The notes under the pieces are model-generated. The model was not told the origin of the DNA and searched no databases. It was given only the letters and a program-made list of their open reading frames with translations. A stretch of DNA of 46,436 bases from Clostridia bacterium (GTDB lineage: Bacteria > Bacillota > Clostridia > Oscillospirales > Ruminococcaceae), in assembly GCA_021152595.1 (NCBI GenBank), contig JAGKVC010000025.1, forward strand, positions 1-46,436, in the 5' to 3' direction. Of this stretch, positions 22,282-30,011 are shown piece after piece. Both the position numbers and the translations under genes were made by a program. Numbering within the stretch: the first letter of the stretch is position 1; every line of letters starts with the position of its first letter.

Positions 22282-24515
22282 ATCCGAATATCCATAGTAT
22301 CCTCGTCGATCGGGACAACGTCGATCCGGATCGGGCGATGCTGTTCGGGTTCCGGCTCTTCAGCGGCAGGCTCCGGCTCAGGTTCCGTGACCTCGGGTTC
22401 CGGCTCGGGCTCCGGCGCATCCTCCGGCTCTGCAAACAGCTCCAGATCAAGCGCCGCGGCAGCTTCATTCAGAAGCCGGTCGGTCTCATCAAGCATCCTG
22501 CGGCTTGTCGGAGCGGGCTGTTCCGGTTCATCGGATTCGTCAGATTCATCGGATTCGTCCGCATCCTCCGGTTCATCCCAGTCAAAGAGCGTCCCCTGCT
22601 GTTCTTCGGATTCCTCGGCGTATTCCTCTGTATCCTCGGGATATTCTTCGGTATCCTCGGCGTATTCCTCCGTATCCTCAGGATAATCTTCTGTATCCTC
22701 AGAGTAATCTTCCGTATCCTCAGGGTAGTCTTCCGTATCCTCAGGGTAGTCTTCGGTATCCTCAGGATAATCTTCCGTATCCTCAGAGTAATCTTCCGTA
22801 TCCTCAGGATAATCTTCCGTATCCTCAGGGTAATCTTCCGTATCCTCAGGGTAATCTTCCGTATCCTCAGAGTATTCCTCGGTATCCTCGGCGTATTCTT
22901 CAGTATCCTCAGGGTATTCCTCTGTATCTTCCGGATATTCCTCCGCATCGTCGGGATATGCTTCATCCTCATCGGCGTAAAGCGCATCATCCTCCGGATC
23001 TTCGTCAGATGCTTCGCCGTACTCGCCGTAATCCGCATCCTGATCCCCGTCATAGCCGTCGGCATCGTCGTCATAGTCCTGCTCGCCGCGGATCTGGATC
23101 ATCGGCGCATCCTCCTCGCCCGGAATCTCCACATTCAGCGGATCAAAGAGGGCTTCGCTCTCTGCAAGCGCCGCCGTCTCCGCACTGCGCGGGAAAAACA
23201 GCGTAATGGTCGTGCCGCTGCCGAGCTGACTTTCCAGCTCAATCGTCGCATTGTGGAACTGTGCGCCGTGCTTGACGATCGAAAGTCCCAGACCGGTGCC
23301 GCCGATCTGCTTGGAATGGCTCTTGTCCACGCGGTAGAAGCGCTCAAAGATGCGTTCCTTGTCTGCCTGCGGGATGCCGATTCCGGTATCGGAGACCGTA
23401 AAGATTGCCTGCTGTCCTGTGCATGTGACCTTCATCGTCACGGAGCCGTTTTCCTCATTATATTTGATCGCATTGTCGCAGAGGTTATAGAGCATCTCCT
23501 CGACAATCACCGGAACGCCGTGCATCGGCGCGGTATCGCCCTCGAGCGTCATCGTGATATGCTTGCTCTCCGCCGCCGCGGTCAGCTGCTCCTTGACATT
23601 GCATGCAATATCATAGAGATCGAGCGGCAGAACCTCCTCCGTAAAGCTCTCGTCATCAAGGCGCGAAAGCCGGATGATATCCTCGATCAGCGTGATCATA
23701 CGCGCGGATTCATCGCGGATGCGCTGGGCAAATCCGCTGATATCCTTCTTTTTGACCATGCCGGACTGCATCATATCGGCAATGCCGTAGATCGAAGTCA
23801 GCGGCGTTTTCAGCTCATGCGAGACATTCGATGTGAATTCGCGGCGGAGTGCGTCGCGCTTTTCGCGCTCGGTCACATCCAGCAGAACCAGCACCGCACC
23901 GGTCAGACGGTTATCGCGCACAACCGGATTTGCGATGAGCTGCACCGCGGTATCATCTACTGTAATGGTTGCTGTGCCGCGGATGCCGTCAAGCGCCTGC
24001 CTGACCAGCGCGCGGAAGGGCTTCGCATCGCTGAGATCATAGACCGAGAAATAATCCTCGCCGGTATCCTCCTGCCCGAGGAGCTGCAATGCCGCATGGT
24101 TATAGGAGAGCACCCTGCCCGCTGCACTGACAAGCAGCAGACCTTCCTGCATATTATCCGTCAGCACTTTGAGCTGTTCCTGCTGACCGGTCAGCTCGTT
24201 CATCTGTGTGTCGATCTGCGCCTTGAGACTCGAGACCTGACGGGCGAGCGGCTTCAGCTCCGGATACTGCTGGAGCGTCGATTTGGAATCAAGCCGCAGC
24301 TTTTTCAGCTCCATTGCAATCGCCTTGGAATATTTGTCGCTGATGAGATAAAGCGGAACAACCAGCACCGCCCCGACAAAAATACAGGGCAGAAGCAGCT
24401 GCAATACCAGCCGGAAATAATTTTCCGTCGGGAGCAGCAGCGGATACACCAGCAGGCAGAGGATCAAGGTCATCCCCATGGCGATCAGCAATTTGCGGAA
24501 CACCGTTTTTTTCAT
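22278..24515 (-). CDS. phoR: PhoR-like sensor histidine kinase with long acidic repeat tail
   Basis: This 745-residue protein has two N-terminal helices (about 8-28 and 38-58) with only about ten residues between them, so there is no real extracellular sensor. A coiled linker and PAS-like region (115-215) follow. HisKA is SHELKTPLTSI with H233, and the HATPase boxes are NLCDNAIKYN, DTGIGI and GGTGLGLSIV, ending near 445. The remaining 300 residues are extremely acidic and include 17 tandem heptads of the YPEDTED type (22602-22958). Typical PhoR proteins end at the ATPase domain. It overlaps the regulator gene by four bases. The PhoR assignment rests on architecture plus the PhoU-fused transporter and Pho boxes next door. 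Confidence 0.88.
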   Translation of the reverse strand: MKKTVFRKLLIAMGMTLILCLLVYPLLLPTENYFRLVLQLLLPCIFVGAVLVVPLYLISDKYSKAIAMELKKLRLDSKSTLQQYPELKPLARQVSSLKAQIDTQMNELTGQQEQLKVLTDNMQEGLLLVSAAGRVLSYNHAALQLLGQEDTGEDYFSVYDLSDAKPFRALVRQALDGIRGTATITVDDTAVQLIANPVVRDNRLTGAVLVLLDVTEREKRDALRREFTSNVSHELKTPLTSIYGIADMMQSGMVKKKDISGFAQRIRDESARMITLIEDIIRLSRLDDESFTEEVLPLDLYDIACNVKEQLTAAAESKHITMTLEGDTAPMHGVPVIVEEMLYNLCDNAIKYNEENGSVTMKVTCTGQQAIFTVSDTGIGIPQADKERIFERFYRVDKSHSKQIGGTGLGLSIVKHGAQFHNATIELESQLGSGTTITLFFPRSAETAALAESEALFDPLNVEIPGEEDAPMIQIRGEQDYDDDADGYDGDQDADYGEYGEASDEDPEDDALYADEDEAYPDDAEEYPEDTEEYPEDTEEYAEDTEEYSEDTEDYPEDTEDYPEDTEDYPEDTEDYSEDTEDYPEDTEDYPEDTEDYPEDTEDYSEDTEDYPEDTEEYAEDTEEYPEDTEEYAEESEEQQGTLFDWDEPEDADESDESDESDEPEQPAPTSRRMLDETDRLLNEAAAALDLELFAEPEDAPEPEPEPEVTEPEPEPAAEEPEPEQHRPIRIDVVPIDEDTMDIRI
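22602..22958 (-). repeat. 21-bp tandem repeat encoding 17 acidic heptads in the kinase tail
   Basis: Seventeen in-frame 21-bp units encode Y-[PAS]-E-D-T-E-[DE], with only the first and last units diverged. Ser variants occur at units 5, 9 and 13, giving an 84-bp higher-order period (S-P-P-P). The exact 21-bp register was checked at both ends. Confidence 0.95.
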
Positions 24516-25216
24516 TCTGTTGCCTCCGTTGTGTCTGAATGATGATCCTGAAACCGGTAGCCGACGCCGCGGACGGTCTCCACGGCATTTCCGGCATCAC
24601 CGAGCTTTGACCGCAGCGTCCGGATATGGACATCCACCGTGCGGCTCTCGCCGGGGTAATCATAGCCCCACACCGATTCGAGAATGCGCTCCCTGCTCAG
24701 GACGATTCCCTGATTCCGCATCAGCATGGCGAGCAGGTCAAATTCCTTTCCGGTCAGGATAATTTCGGTATCATGGACGGTCACCAGATGGCGTGCGGTA
24801 TTGAGCGAGATGCCGTCGCTTTCGAGCAGTTCCTCGCCGCTGCCGCTGTCAGCAGAGGTCCGCCGCATCAGGGCGCGGATCCGCGAGAGCAGCTCCATGA
24901 CGCCGAAGGGTTTTGTCAGGTAATCGTCTGCGCCGCTGTCCAGTCCCAGCACCTTGTCAAATTCGGTGCTGCGGGCAGAGAGCATCATGATCGGCAGCTT
25001 TTTCGTTGCAGGGTTCTCGCGCAGCCAGCGCAGAACGGAAAGACCGTCCTCCTCCGGCAGCATGATATCGAGCAGCACCACATCCGGAACCGCCTCTGCA
25101 ACCGCGCTCCGGAAGTCAGACGGAAGTGCAAAACCGCGGATATCCATTCCCGAGCTTTGCACCGCATAGATCGTAAAATCGCGGATATTCTGATCATCTT
25201 CCAGCAGATAAATCAT
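24512..25216 (-). CDS. phoB: PhoB/PhoP-like response regulator (OmpR family)
   Basis: This 234-residue protein has a receiver domain with phosphoacceptor D50 (LLDIMLPEEDG), acidic pair E6/D7, S80 and K102 (TKPF). A winged-helix DNA-binding domain follows (about 130-228; YDYPGESRTVDVHIRTLRSKL). The start at 25216 has AGGGAGG upstream. The gene overlaps the kinase gene by four bases, so translation is probably coupled. It is expected to bind the TTAACA-type boxes ahead of the cotransporter gene. The name phoB (phoP in Bacillus usage) is inferred from context. Confidence 0.88.
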   Translation of the reverse strand: MIYLLEDDQNIRDFTIYAVQSSGMDIRGFALPSDFRSAVAEAVPDVVLLDIMLPEEDGLSVLRWLRENPATKKLPIMMLSARSTEFDKVLGLDSGADDYLTKPFGVMELLSRIRALMRRTSADSGSGEELLESDGISLNTARHLVTVHDTEIILTGKEFDLLAMLMRNQGIVLSRERILESVWGYDYPGESRTVDVHIRTLRSKLGDAGNAVETVRGVGYRFQDHHSDTTEATE

Positions 25217-25247
25217 GATATCCTCCCTTCAAACCATATTCTGTTTT

Positions 25248-25276
25248 ATTATATCATATTGTATTGAAAAATGCAA
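25248..25276 (-). promoter_or_regulatory. Sigma-A promoter of the response regulator-kinase operon
   Basis: On the minus strand TTGCAT (25271-25276), a 17-base spacer and TATAAT (25248-25253). No clear TTAACA row overlaps it, so autoregulation is not evident. Confidence 0.78.
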
Positions 25277-25288
25277 TGGAGGAATAAA

Positions 25289-25340
25289 AAAAATTAGAAA
25301 TGAGGAATTAGAAATTAGAAATTGCGGTATCGGATTTATA
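25289..25340 (+). repeat. Low-complexity AAATTAG-type repeat, left inverted copy
   Basis: Repeated GAAATTAGAAAT/GAGGAATTAG words end in GAAATTGCGGT and then CGGATTTATA. It is the inverted counterpart of 25828-25893 and a direct relative of 46337-46404. This copy lacks the inner GTCCGC/GCGGAC palindrome. Confidence 0.75.
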
Positions 25341-25383
25341 TGATTTTCTTTCACTGCTCATCCGTGCTTCTCCTCAATCATGA

Positions 25384-25671
25384 CGTGAGATCTTGAGATC
25401 TTGAGATCTTCCCCATGAAGCGCACGTATTTTCGTGCCTTTTCAAGATCTCACGCAGCATGGTTTTCATGCATTCTTCGCATGGGTGAGATCTTGCGCAT
25501 CTTAATATAACATATTTAACTGTATATTGTATCGGGAATACTGTTCTAAATTAACGTATCTGCTTACATTTCTATGCGGCGTTTGTATGATTCTCCGGTT
25601 ACTTTCACACTGTAAAGCATTCAAGATCTCAAGATCTCAAGATTTCATGTTCTTATAAAGTGAGATCTTGG
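25384..25671. repeat. Inverted arrays of AGATCT boxes in the divergent intergenic region
   Basis: Eight exact AGATCT hexamers begin at 25388, 25396, 25404, 25445, 25488, 25624, 25632 and 25663, with a ninth degenerate one at 25640. The left triplet reads GAGATCTT every eight bases and the right triplet reads AAGATCTC every eight bases, so they are mutually complementary. CAAGATCTCAC (25443-25453) and GTGAGATCTTG (25485-25495) form a perfect 11-bp stem. No coding sequence is seen in the gap 25217-26008. Confidence 0.8.
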
Positions 25672-25768
25672 ATGCGATGAGGAGAAAGGGTGAATCGTGA
25701 ATCGTGAATAGTGAAAAGTGTAATACTTCCTCCCTCCTACCTCCTACTTTCTCCCTGCTCCATATTTC

Positions 25769-25792
25769 AAATCCGTCCGCGAAGCGGACACC
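25769..25792. repeat. Short palindromic repeat unit (GTCCGC-GAA-GCGGAC)
   Basis: The palindrome GTCCGC-GAA-GCGGAC is framed by AAATCC and ACC. The same unit occurs at 25833-25856 and inverted at 46373-46396. Confidence 0.8.
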
Positions 25793-25827
25793 ACAACTCC
25801 TCACTTCTCACTCCTATCTGCTCACTA

Positions 25828-25893
25828 TCTATAAATCCGTCCGCGAAGCGGACACCGCAATTTCTCATTTCTCATTTCTAATTTCTAATTTTC
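25828..25893 (-). repeat. Low-complexity repeat with palindrome, right inverted copy
   Basis: Read on the minus strand it runs AAAATTAGAAATTAGAAATG..., GAAATTGCGGTGTCCGC, TTC, GCGGACGGATTTATAG. It is the inverted partner of 25289-25340, so the two enclose about 500 bp of non-coding sequence. Small ORFs across it are made of repeat sequence. Confidence 0.8.
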
Positions 25894-25940
25894 ACTTAGG
25901 GACACCCCGCCACTTTAAGAAAACCTTTATAAAAGGGTAC

Positions 25941-25969
25941 TTGCAACTTTTTGTCGAAGCGTGTATAAT
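25941..25969 (+). promoter_or_regulatory. Sigma-A promoter of the second two-component system
   Basis: TTGCAA (25941-25946), a 17-base spacer and TATAAT (25964-25969). GGAAAGGAG at 25991-25999 serves the ATG at 26009. Confidence 0.8.
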
Positions 25970-26008
25970 AAAGATATCCGGAACCTGACAGGAAAGGAGT
26001 GTCTTTGA

Positions 26009-26701
26009 ATGGAAACGATTTTGATTTGTGACGATGAACGGGATATTGTCTCTGCGCTGAGTATTTATCTGCGGGCGGAGGGCTGGCAGACTGTCTGTGC
26101 CTATTCCGGCAGGGAGGCGGTGCAGATCGCGCAGACACAGAGCATCCAGCTTATTCTCATGGACATCATGATGCCGGAAATGGACGGCATACAGGCCATG
26201 ACCGAGATCCGCAGGACAAGCAATGTGCCGGTGATCCTGCTGACGGCGAAATCTGAGGATTCCGATAAGATCCTCGGGCTGAATGTCGGTGCGGATGATT
26301 ACATCACGAAGCCTTTTTCGCCTGCGGAGGTTGTCGCGCGCGTGCGCTCGCAGCTCCGGCGGTATCTGCGGCTCGGCGCTGCGGAAGCCGATGATCCCAA
26401 TATCCTGACGGTTGGCAGCATTTCGCTTGATATGAAGGCGCGCTCGGCATCGCTGGACGGCGTGCCCGTACCGCTGACACCGATCGAATATGAGATTCTC
26501 TCGCTGCTGATGCACAATGTCGGAACCGTTTTTCCTCCGCGTGAGATCTATCAGGCAGTCTGGAAGGCGAATCCGATCGGCTCGGAGAATACCGTCGCCG
26601 TCCATATCCGACACCTGCGCGAAAAGCTCGAGATCAATCCGCAGGAGCCGCGTCAGATCAAGGTAGTCTGGGGACAGGGCTACAAGCTCGAAAAGCCCTG
26701 A
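26009..26701 (+). CDS. OmpR-family response regulator (VanR-like)
   Basis: This 230-residue protein has a receiver domain with D52 (LILMDIMMPEMDG), T79 and K101 (ITKPF) and a C-terminal winged helix (about 130-228; GSENTVAVHIRHLREKLE). It is the partner of the kinase encoded 39 bases downstream. The signal and regulon are not readable. It is transcribed divergently from the phosphate operon across a repeat-filled region. Confidence 0.92.
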   Translation: METILICDDERDIVSALSIYLRAEGWQTVCAYSGREAVQIAQTQSIQLILMDIMMPEMDGIQAMTEIRRTSNVPVILLTAKSEDSDKILGLNVGADDYITKPFSPAEVVARVRSQLRRYLRLGAAEADDPNILTVGSISLDMKARSASLDGVPVPLTPIEYEILSLLMHNVGTVFPPREIYQAVWKANPIGSENTVAVHIRHLREKLEINPQEPRQIKVVWGQGYKLEKP

Positions 26702-26740
26702 TCTGCCGTTTCATCATCACAGGGGGTGTTTTGTCTCTCT

Positions 26741-29236
26741 ATGACGCAAAAACAATCACATACCGGCATGTTCCGTGCGCTGTCCGTGATCCTCTCGATT
26801 GTCTTCATGTGGGGCTTCGGCATCACGCTTCTGATCGTGATCCTGAACGGCGTGTTCGGCTATTCTGATAACAAGGCGGATTTCCGTTCGATGTTTCTCT
26901 CCATGACTGCGGAGAAGGAGGAACGGCAGGTCGAGGAGTATCTGCAAGTGCTTCTGCGCATCCAGCGGAGCGGTGAAACCTCGCCCGGTCTCTCGCAGGC
27001 GATGCATACCTACCAGACGCATTTTTCACCGGAGAATACCAATTTCCGCTTCACCGCAATGGATAAGGACGGCAATCTGCTCCTGACCAACGATCCCTAT
27101 AACGGCAGTGACCAGCCGATCCTAGCCTCGGAAATCAAAATGATTGACGCTGTGCAGGGTGAACGCACCTACCAGATCGGCAAGCACTTTGATAATCCGG
27201 CAGAATCCTATTCTGAGATTGTCTACGGCGATGTCTCGCGCTATCTGGATACGCCGGAGGATTATCAGCTCTGGTATTTCACGAATGACCGCGTTGATTC
27301 TGTCTATCATGAGGGACTGAATATCCAGATCTTTGAGAATCCGTATTCCGAATACCGGATGTTCAATTCGGAGGCAGCCGCAAAGGATTTCGATTATCAG
27401 GGCACATACGGCACGCACTGCGAATGGACGATCATTGCGAGCAGCGATGTTCCGGAGGTTCTGCCGGAGGCTGAGGAAAGCGGCGTGGTGGACGATCCGG
27501 ATCATATTCCGCAGAATACGGTTTTTGTCCGCATAGATTCCTACGGCAGTTCAGTCGAGCAGCATGATTCGCTCGATCATTATTACCAGATGAAGCGCGA
27601 GGGCATGATCCTCAATGCGGCGGATCCCCAGCTCGAAGCGCTGCTCACCGGCGGACTGGATATCACGATCGGCGCGAAGCATACGGAAACCGTCCCGTGC
27701 ATCATCCGCTCCTATCTGCCGGAGAAGCTCGAGATTGACGATACAATCCGCTCGAATTACGCAATTCTTTCGACGCTGTTCCGGCATTCGGAATGGTTCG
27801 TGATTATGATGTTCGTGCTGCTGCTGCTGACCTTTATCGCCTCGATTGCGATGTGCTCGGTCGCCGGACATCCCGATGATTCCAGCCGGATCGAGGTATC
27901 GCGGCTGCATTCGATCGCCTATGAGGTTTACTGGCTTCTGCCGCCGCTTGCGCTGTTCGGCGCCATATTGCTGCTGCATTCGGGCATCAGCGAGTCCTAC
28001 CGTATCATAGCGATCTTCTGCATCGGACTGATTCTCGTGATTGCCGCGTGCTGCGTGCTGTGGCTTTATACGACAGCCGTCCGCATGAAGGCAGGCACAT
28101 TCTGGCGCAGCTTCGGCTTTGTCCGCGTGTTCTCGTTCCTGTTCGGGATGTTCCGCAACCGGACATTCACGGTCGTCGTGATTATGCTGCTGACCGTGCT
28201 GCTGTTCTTCCTCAATGCGATTGTGATGCCGACATGCAACAGCGGATTCGTGCCGTTCGGAATCTGCACCCTTGATGTGCTGACAGTCGCCGTGTTTATT
28301 TACTGTATTTACTGTTATTTTGAGCTGCACCGGCATGTCCGCGAGATGAAGACGGGTAATTTTGAACCTGCGTCGCATCCGCTGCCGCTTGGCGGAGATT
28401 TCGGCAGATTTGACGATACGCTCAATGACATTACAGACAGCATCGGGGAGATCGTCGCCAAGCAGACCAAAGCGGAGCATCTGCGGACAGAGCTGATCAC
28501 GAATGTCTCGCATGACCTGAAAACGCCGCTGACATCCATTGTCAATTATGTCGATCTGCTGAGCCGCGAGCCGATGCCGAATGAAGCAGCCGCGGAATAT
28601 CTTGAGGTACTGCGCAGACAGGCTGCGCGCCTCAAAAAGCTGACGATTGATCTGGTGGATGCCTCGAAGGCCTCGACCGGCAATCTGACCGTTGAACTGA
28701 TGCCGACCGATCTGCATGTGCTGATTGCGCAGATCGCAGGCGAATATGAGGAGCTTCTTGCGTCGAAGAATCTTGCGCTCGTGCTGAATGCGCCGGAGGA
28801 GCCGCTGATGATTCTCGCGGACGGCAGGCAGATCTGGCGCGTGTTTGACAATCTGCTGAACAACGCCTGCAAATATGCGCTCGCCGGAACGCGCGTCTAT
28901 CTGGATGTGCGCAGCGAGGATGACCGTGCGAAGATCACGCTGAAAAATATCTCCGCATCGCCGCTGAACGTCTCACCGGATGAGCTGATGGAGCGCTTTG
29001 TCCGCGGCGACGCCTCCCGTCATACGGAGGGCAGCGGACTCGGTCTCTCGATCGCGCGCGACCTGACGGAGCTGCAAAACGGCGTCCTGACCTTGCAGAC
29101 CGACGGCGATCTGTTCAAGGCACATCTTGAATTCCCGATCTATCATGCGCCGGTGGAGCCGGAACCGGAACCCGAACCGGAGCCGCCTGCGGAAGAAACG
29201 GAGGAACCCGAAGCATGGAACGAACCATCACCGTAA
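26741..29236 (+). CDS. Large sensor histidine kinase with extracellular domain and five further helices
   Basis: This 831-residue protein has TM1 (about 14-38), an extracellular domain of about 320 residues, then a cluster of five helices (about 345-550) of 7TM-like design, HisKA (SHDLKTPLTSI, H591) and HATPase boxes (NLLNNACKYAL; GSGLGLSIARDL near 765). The G1 region (NISASPLNVSPDELMERFVRGD) resembles Firmicutes VanS-like kinases. It ends in an EPEPEPEPEPP acidic tail. The ATG at 26741 is preferred; an in-frame GTG at 26726 overlaps the AGGGGG ribosome site. The last 22 bases overlap the SIMPL gene. Confidence 0.9.
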   Translation: MTQKQSHTGMFRALSVILSIVFMWGFGITLLIVILNGVFGYSDNKADFRSMFLSMTAEKEERQVEEYLQVLLRIQRSGETSPGLSQAMHTYQTHFSPENTNFRFTAMDKDGNLLLTNDPYNGSDQPILASEIKMIDAVQGERTYQIGKHFDNPAESYSEIVYGDVSRYLDTPEDYQLWYFTNDRVDSVYHEGLNIQIFENPYSEYRMFNSEAAAKDFDYQGTYGTHCEWTIIASSDVPEVLPEAEESGVVDDPDHIPQNTVFVRIDSYGSSVEQHDSLDHYYQMKREGMILNAADPQLEALLTGGLDITIGAKHTETVPCIIRSYLPEKLEIDDTIRSNYAILSTLFRHSEWFVIMMFVLLLLTFIASIAMCSVAGHPDDSSRIEVSRLHSIAYEVYWLLPPLALFGAILLLHSGISESYRIIAIFCIGLILVIAACCVLWLYTTAVRMKAGTFWRSFGFVRVFSFLFGMFRNRTFTVVVIMLLTVLLFFLNAIVMPTCNSGFVPFGICTLDVLTVAVFIYCIYCYFELHRHVREMKTGNFEPASHPLPLGGDFGRFDDTLNDITDSIGEIVAKQTKAEHLRTELITNVSHDLKTPLTSIVNYVDLLSREPMPNEAAAEYLEVLRRQAARLKKLTIDLVDASKASTGNLTVELMPTDLHVLIAQIAGEYEELLASKNLALVLNAPEEPLMILADGRQIWRVFDNLLNNACKYALAGTRVYLDVRSEDDRAKITLKNISASPLNVSPDELMERFVRGDASRHTEGSGLGLSIARDLTELQNGVLTLQTDGDLFKAHLEFPIYHAPVEPEPEPEPEPPAEETEEPEAWNEPSP

Positions 29237-29853
29237 CCGGAACCGGCAGGCTTTCCCTGCCGCCGGATACCATACAAATGCATCTGACGCTGACCGCGAA
29301 GCATCCCGAATATGCAGCCGCAATGCAGGCAGCGGAGAGCAGATTTGCCGCGCTGCAAACGGCGCTCGGGGATGCAGGGATTCCGGCGGAGCAGCTCCGC
29401 ACCGAGCATTACCATGTTGATACGGAGTATCAGCATCTTCCGGATGAAAACGGCAATTACAGACAGGTCTTTACCGGCTATATCTGCCGTCATACGCTGA
29501 TGCTGGAGCTGGAGCTTGATCTGAAGCAGCTCGGGCGGATCCTTTCGGCAGCAGAGCAGAGCGGCGCAGAGCCGGAATTCGGCATCGCGTTCACGCTGCG
29601 TGATCAGGACGCGGTGCATGAGAAGCTGCTGAAGCTCGCAGCGGAGCAGGCGCGCAGGGACGCAGAGATTCTCGCTTCTGCTGCCGGTGCATCGCTCGGC
29701 AGTCTTGTTGCGGTACGCTATCGGGATGATACGCCGCAGCCTGCCGCCGGCGGTGTGATGCTCCGCGCGGCAAAAATGTGTGATGCGGCTGCGATCACGC
29801 CCGAAAAGATCACGTCGGAGGAATCTGCGGGATTCGTCTGGGAGCTGATCTGA
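29215..29853 (+). CDS. SIMPL domain (DUF541) protein without signal peptide
   Basis: This 212-residue protein matches the SIMPL/DUF541 pattern: ITVTGTGRLSLPPDTIQMHLTLTAKHPEYAAAM at the start, AEQARRDAEILASAAGASLGSLVAVRY in the second half. Most relatives are exported, but this one starts directly with the domain and has no signal sequence, so it is probably cytoplasmic. It begins inside the end of the kinase gene with GGAGGA nine bases upstream, which suggests translational coupling. Its function is unknown. Confidence 0.88.
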   Translation: MERTITVTGTGRLSLPPDTIQMHLTLTAKHPEYAAAMQAAESRFAALQTALGDAGIPAEQLRTEHYHVDTEYQHLPDENGNYRQVFTGYICRHTLMLELELDLKQLGRILSAAEQSGAEPEFGIAFTLRDQDAVHEKLLKLAAEQARRDAEILASAAGASLGSLVAVRYRDDTPQPAAGGVMLRAAKMCDAAAITPEKITSEESAGFVWELI

Positions 29854-29890
29854 TATCGCAATATAATCTCATATGTGCAAAATAAACAAA

Positions 29891-29945
29891 ACCGGACATG
29901 CGGATTCGTGTATTTCACGGATTGACAGCGCATGTCCGGTTTTTG
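29891..29945 (+). terminator. Intrinsic terminator of the two-component/SIMPL operon, interleaved with the next promoter
   Basis: ACCGGACATGCG (29891-29902) pairs perfectly with CGCATGTCCGGT (29929-29940) and is followed by TTTT. The 26-base loop contains a small CGTG/CACG stem and the -35 box of the next gene. Confidence 0.88.
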
Positions 29946-29951
29946 TATAAT
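29922..29951 (+). promoter_or_regulatory. Sigma-A promoter of the solute-binding protein gene
   Basis: TTGACA (29922-29927), an 18-base spacer and TATAAT (29946-29951). The spacer is the 3' arm and U-tract of the preceding terminator. Confidence 0.82.
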
Positions 29952-30011
29952 GAAGATGAGGACGCGCGTCTCTGCGCGGAAAACTGAGATATAAGGAAAG
30001 AGGGAATTTTT

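Noticed and set aside
22602..22958. 21-bp repeats as a possible CRISPR array or regulatory array
   Set aside because: There are no spacers; the units are contiguous, in frame and encode acidic heptads.
22338..24542. A 734-residue open frame on the plus strand opposite the PhoR-like kinase
   Set aside because: It is antisense to a gene with full kinase motifs. Its sequence is low-complexity (Arg, Ile, Leu, Phe) in the repeat tract, and it has no ribosome site or recognisable domain. It arises from codon bias and the 21-bp repeats.
25501..25545. TTAACT/ATAACA words that could be further PhoP boxes upstream of the regulator gene
   Set aside because: They lack the regular 11-bp spacing and lie far from the promoter at 25248-25276.
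25704..25988. A 94-residue open frame in the intergenic element
   Set aside because: It consists of repeat sequence (the IYKSVREADT and SFLISN words recur at the right end of the window in another ORF), so it reflects the repeat and not a gene.
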